Source: Acrasis kona (Eukaryota; Heterolobosea; Eutetramitea; Acrasida; Acrasidae). From it: DNA of 20,252 nt. The notes under the pieces are model-generated. The model did no database searches. It was not told where the DNA came from and was given only the letters and a program-made list of their open reading frames with translations. Shown in pieces: positions 17,630-20,252 of this stretch (its first letter is position 1; each line of letters opens with the position of its first letter). The stretch lies in the NCBI GenBank assembly GCA_026419775.2, contig JAOPGA020000867.1:1-20252 (forward strand), in the 5' to 3' direction. A program made the position numbers and the translations under genes.

Positions 17630-18826
17630 GATGCTCGCTCCAATCTCGTTAGACCCACAACTAATGACATTAATAGCGATGGAAATGCTGTCACATGGTA
17701 CACAGATGGCTCCGCAAACAAAGACAAAACTATTGCCGCTTACGCTGTAGTTAATAGTGATAACTTTGATAAGGTAGAGTACGGTAGAATACCTGGCATT
17801 GCCAACAACTATAGAGCAGAACTGTATGGATTCCTCCAAGCTTTAAGACGCTCCAGAGATGGTCAAAATGTCACTGTTATGACTGACTGTCTCTCTGGGA
17901 TTGAAGCAGTTCACAGCTTCTCAAAGCTGAGCTCTTTAGAAGAAAAACTCCAAGTGTGCGACTATCAGCTTCACTCTGCCATTATTTCAGAGAGGAATCG
18001 ACTCACAAGCTGCGAGTTCATTTATGTTCAGGCCCATGCCAACATTCCTGGTAATGAAGCAGCGGATGAATTTGCAAAGCTGGGACTTAACAACCACTAC
18101 ATCAACGACATTAGTCCTTCATCCTCACTTCTTTTCGACATTGTTTGCAAAGGTGAAGTTCCACACTCCTCTGTTTGTAGTGCTGTTTCCGACTACCTTC
18201 TGTCCACCATCTCCAACTCCTCTGACTACAAATATAATATTCTCCATGATGAATATAATATCAAAGCCAGCGTCGACACCAACTTTATGTCGCGACCTAA
18301 ACAGATCTTCCTCCTCCGTCTCCGTTCCAATCAACTCTGCACACTCTCTAAAATGTAGTATTGGGACGACAAGAATCAAATAATCAACACCAAATGCCCG
18401 AGGTGTTGTTTGCAACATGAGGACCAATCCCATGTTCTTTTAAATTGTCGCAGAAACTTGCCATACACATATGATGCAATGCGATCAATTAATGAACTGA
18501 TTTGCAGCAACATGCTGCCAGGTTCACTTATAAAGGGCTCATTTAAATTCTGGGGTCTTCTATTTACACTGTACCAGAGTGGTTTTGATTTTGATGAACA
18601 TCCTATGACTGAGAAGCGTAAAGCTACTATTTATGCTAGTTTACTTGGTTACACTAGTATGGATGTAGTTAAGCGTTTTTCTAGTAAGATACCAGTCAAA
18701 AAGCCACTCCAAGTGTTGAGGAAGATATCAACCATTTTGATGGAGACCTCTTACTCCATCTGGCACACGCGTTGCGCAAGGCATGCCATCAAATCCGCCA
18801 AGCTAGGCGGACCTTCGGCTATATAA
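17630..18826 (+). pseudogene. LINE B 3' part: RNase H, zinc knuckle and C-terminal domain
   Basis: A single frame runs from about 17630 to TAA 18824-18826, nearly 400 codons, with one in-frame TAG at 18356-18358. It opens with DGNAVTWYTDGSANKDKTIA (first Asp of RNase H), then NYRAELYGFLQALRR (active-site Glu), VTVMTDCLSGIEAV (third acidic residue) and VQAHANIPGNEAADEFAKLG (H...N..AD). Next come a linker and CPRCCLQHEDQSHVLLNC, the C-x2-C...H...C knuckle found after the RNase H/RT of several LINE clades, and a helical C-terminus ending KSAKLGGPSAI. In-frame TAG immediately precedes GATGCT at 17627, so the copy is 5'-truncated near there and lacks endonuclease and polymerase. Its 3' untranslated region has GCAATAAATTGC at about 18890. 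No clear target-site duplication was found. Confidence 0.8.
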
Positions 18827-19177
18827 ACTGATGTTTTCAAAAGTAAAATTTACTAAAACCACCCATGTAACGGGAAAGTTGTATATGATTGCAATAAATT
18901 GCAACGCGCTGAAACGCTGCATTTTGTCTAATACAGTCTTGTTAGTAGAAGGGTAAACTTAGTGATCATTAATTGTGTACCTTGATTTTCATTGCAAATG
19001 ATGACAACTTATCACAAATTGGTTTGGACCACTTTAAGCTTGACAAAACAAAAGGATTAACAAGGGAAACTAAGATTGCTTGTCCCTTAAATCTGCCCTC
19101 TACCAAACAGAACTACCTATATCCACCTTCTTTTCAACACTTAAATACCATTTAATCCCCTTTACTTTGGTTTAGCT
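18827..19177 (+). other. 3' flank of LINE B, no gene seen
   Basis: The first 70 bases are the LINE B 3' untranslated region, diverged from that of the truncated insertion. The motif at 18837-18864 is shared with 10451-10479. A possible polyadenylation signal lies at about 18892-18897. A 60-codon frame at 18973-19155 has no recognisable feature and no matching promoter, so I do not call it a gene. Confidence 0.35.
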
Positions 19178-20084
19178 ATGTTGAAGTTGTTATTAAAGTT
19201 TATTGTCAGTAGAGGCTCTAAAGTAAATGAAGTTAAACAGCTATTACAACAGCAAAAGTATTTGAAAGAAGTTGTTGATAAATCTACTACTAAGAATAGA
19301 AAACAAGAGCTGTTTGATTTGTTAAAAATTCCAAAAAACAAGTTGATTAGTCATAAATTGTAAACTGCTGATTAAATCACTTTTTAAAATTCACCATATC
19401 AATATAAAATTAATTCGAGATACACCAAACATTAAATTCTCTGTTATTGGTGCACAAATACGGCCTATATTCCAATTACTTCTGGAGAATAAAGATATTC
19501 AAAAGTGGCTTTGCATTACAGAACAGGATTTGAGAATTATAAAATCTATGTATCATATAATTTAGATTTTTTCATATATAGTTGTAGAAGATAAAGATTT
19601 ACTGTGGTGTAAATTGAAGGGATCAAACATCATTTCTGAGTATGCTAGTTTAACAAACTCAAAAGCACTGTATCTTCATGCTGCTTTTCATATGTTAGAG
19701 GATCTGGTAGTTTTTAAATCAATAAGGCAATTTAGCTGTCAATTTATTATAATGACAAATAACACAATTAAAAGAATGATCAAAACACATACAAATCACT
19801 CTTTTAGGTGATTTTGTTTAGCAAGTACTTGAAAGAGTTCTAATGATTCAAGGTTATAAGATTGAAAACACTAAAGAATTGTTCTGACCTGTATTCCATA
19901 AAAAAACAAACCTACAATTTTCAAAGACAGATAGTTCAAATACCTTAAAACATGTTAAAAAACCATTAGATAACAAAGATCAGATAGAAGAAGATTTGAC
20001 AAACAACATAAATAATTTGGATCTTGTTGATGATGGTACAATTAGTAAAAATGAGTGTATAGATCCCAATCAAAAGTAGAAGTC
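19178..20084 (+). pseudogene. AT-rich degraded unknown locus
   Basis: Three stretches read like diverged coding sequence. The first is ATG 19178-19363 (MLKLLLKFIVSRGSKVNEVK, lysine-rich). The second, 19408-19811, is one frame with a TAG at 19562-19564 (IRDTPNIKFSVIGAQIRPIF; ALYLHAAFHMLEDLVVF). The third, about 19820-20080, is acidic (IEEDLTNNINNLDLVDDG) and ends at TAG. Low GC and frequent Lys, Asn and Ile codons set it apart from its neighbours. I do not recognise the family. It could be a single old gene or element with several breaks, or two adjacent relics. Confidence 0.3.
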
Positions 20085-20089
20085 AAGAT

Positions 20090-20250
20090 AGAGATTTTGG
20101 AGGGGCAATTGGACTGTAACCAACGCGGTAATTGTTCATTAGTCGACACACATTACATTTCTTGCAGTAACTTAAGCAACGGTCGAACAGGTTTGGTATG
20201 CCTTCGATTTGTCTTGAGATAGTGATGTGGCTGCACATGATACTTGCACC
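20090..20250 (-). pseudogene. Possible retroelement integrase zinc-binding fossil
   Basis: A minus-strand frame reaching the window edge contains a His followed by a Cys-rich CKKCNVC cluster and then YSPIAPP. This faintly resembles the zinc-binding N-terminal domain of retroelement integrases and the proline-rich stretch after it. The fragment is short, old and incomplete at the window end. The call rests on a few residues only. Confidence 0.2.
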
Positions 20251-20252
20251 AA

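Noticed and set aside
1-20252. tRNA, rRNA or CRISPR-like arrays
   Set aside because: No cloverleaf with a B-box-like GTTCRANNC arrangement, no rRNA-like conserved stretch and no regularly spaced direct repeats were seen by eye.

Overview
This 20 kb window looks like a eukaryotic, probably fungal, transposon graveyard. No recognisable housekeeping gene, rRNA, tRNA, CRISPR array or bacterial-style operon is visible. The eukaryotic call rests on several very short GT-AG introns (36, 37, 39, 40, 41 and 43 nt, some with CTAAC- or CTAAT-like branch sites), AATAAA-type 3' signals, and the mix of element families: MULE, piggyBac, Tnp2/Transposase_21-like and non-LTR retrotransposons (LINEs). An early-diverging fungus such as a Mucoromycota species is my best guess, but it is inference. 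Ambiguous bases at 1435, 10817 and 16224-16225 show that the assembly is imperfect.

Layout. 1-1521 (+): C-terminal part of a MULE transposase with a SWIM zinc finger. 2036-2494 (+): the start of an unrecognised gene whose probable tail lies inverted at 2717-2835, with a perfect 45-bp inverted repeat at the two junctions. 2881-3328 (+): C-terminal piece of a piggyBac transposase. About 3672-5400 (-): a degraded Tnp2-like transposase (copy B). 5832-6907 (-) and 7070-9596 (+): two divergent spliced genes that both read as intact, namely an unrecognised ~319-aa protein and an 828-aa C2H2-plus-Tnp2-like transposase (copy A). A perfect 21-bp inverted repeat (5505-5525 / 9821-9841) brackets the pair. 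About 9860-9995 (+): a second piggyBac fragment. 10008-10380 (+): a small unknown two-exon gene.

10749 to about 15900 (-): an almost full-length but broken LINE (LINE A), with a coiled-coil ORF1 and an ORF2 carrying endonuclease, reverse transcriptase and RNase H. 16137-17545 (-): an unknown broken gene whose lysine-rich tail is interrupted by a 5'-truncated LINE with an apparent 16-bp target-site duplication. 17630-18826 (+): the 3' part of a second LINE family (LINE B: RNase H and zinc knuckle), the same family as that truncated insertion. 19178 to about 20084 (+): an AT-rich degraded unknown locus. The last 160 bases may hold a small retroelement fossil on the minus strand.

The part that most looks like a working system is 5.8-9.6 kb: an intact transposase and a divergent partner gene sharing a 162-bp intergenic promoter region inside an inverted-repeat bracket. 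It could be a two-gene DNA transposon. The rest records repeated insertion, 5' truncation, internal deletion and a local inversion.
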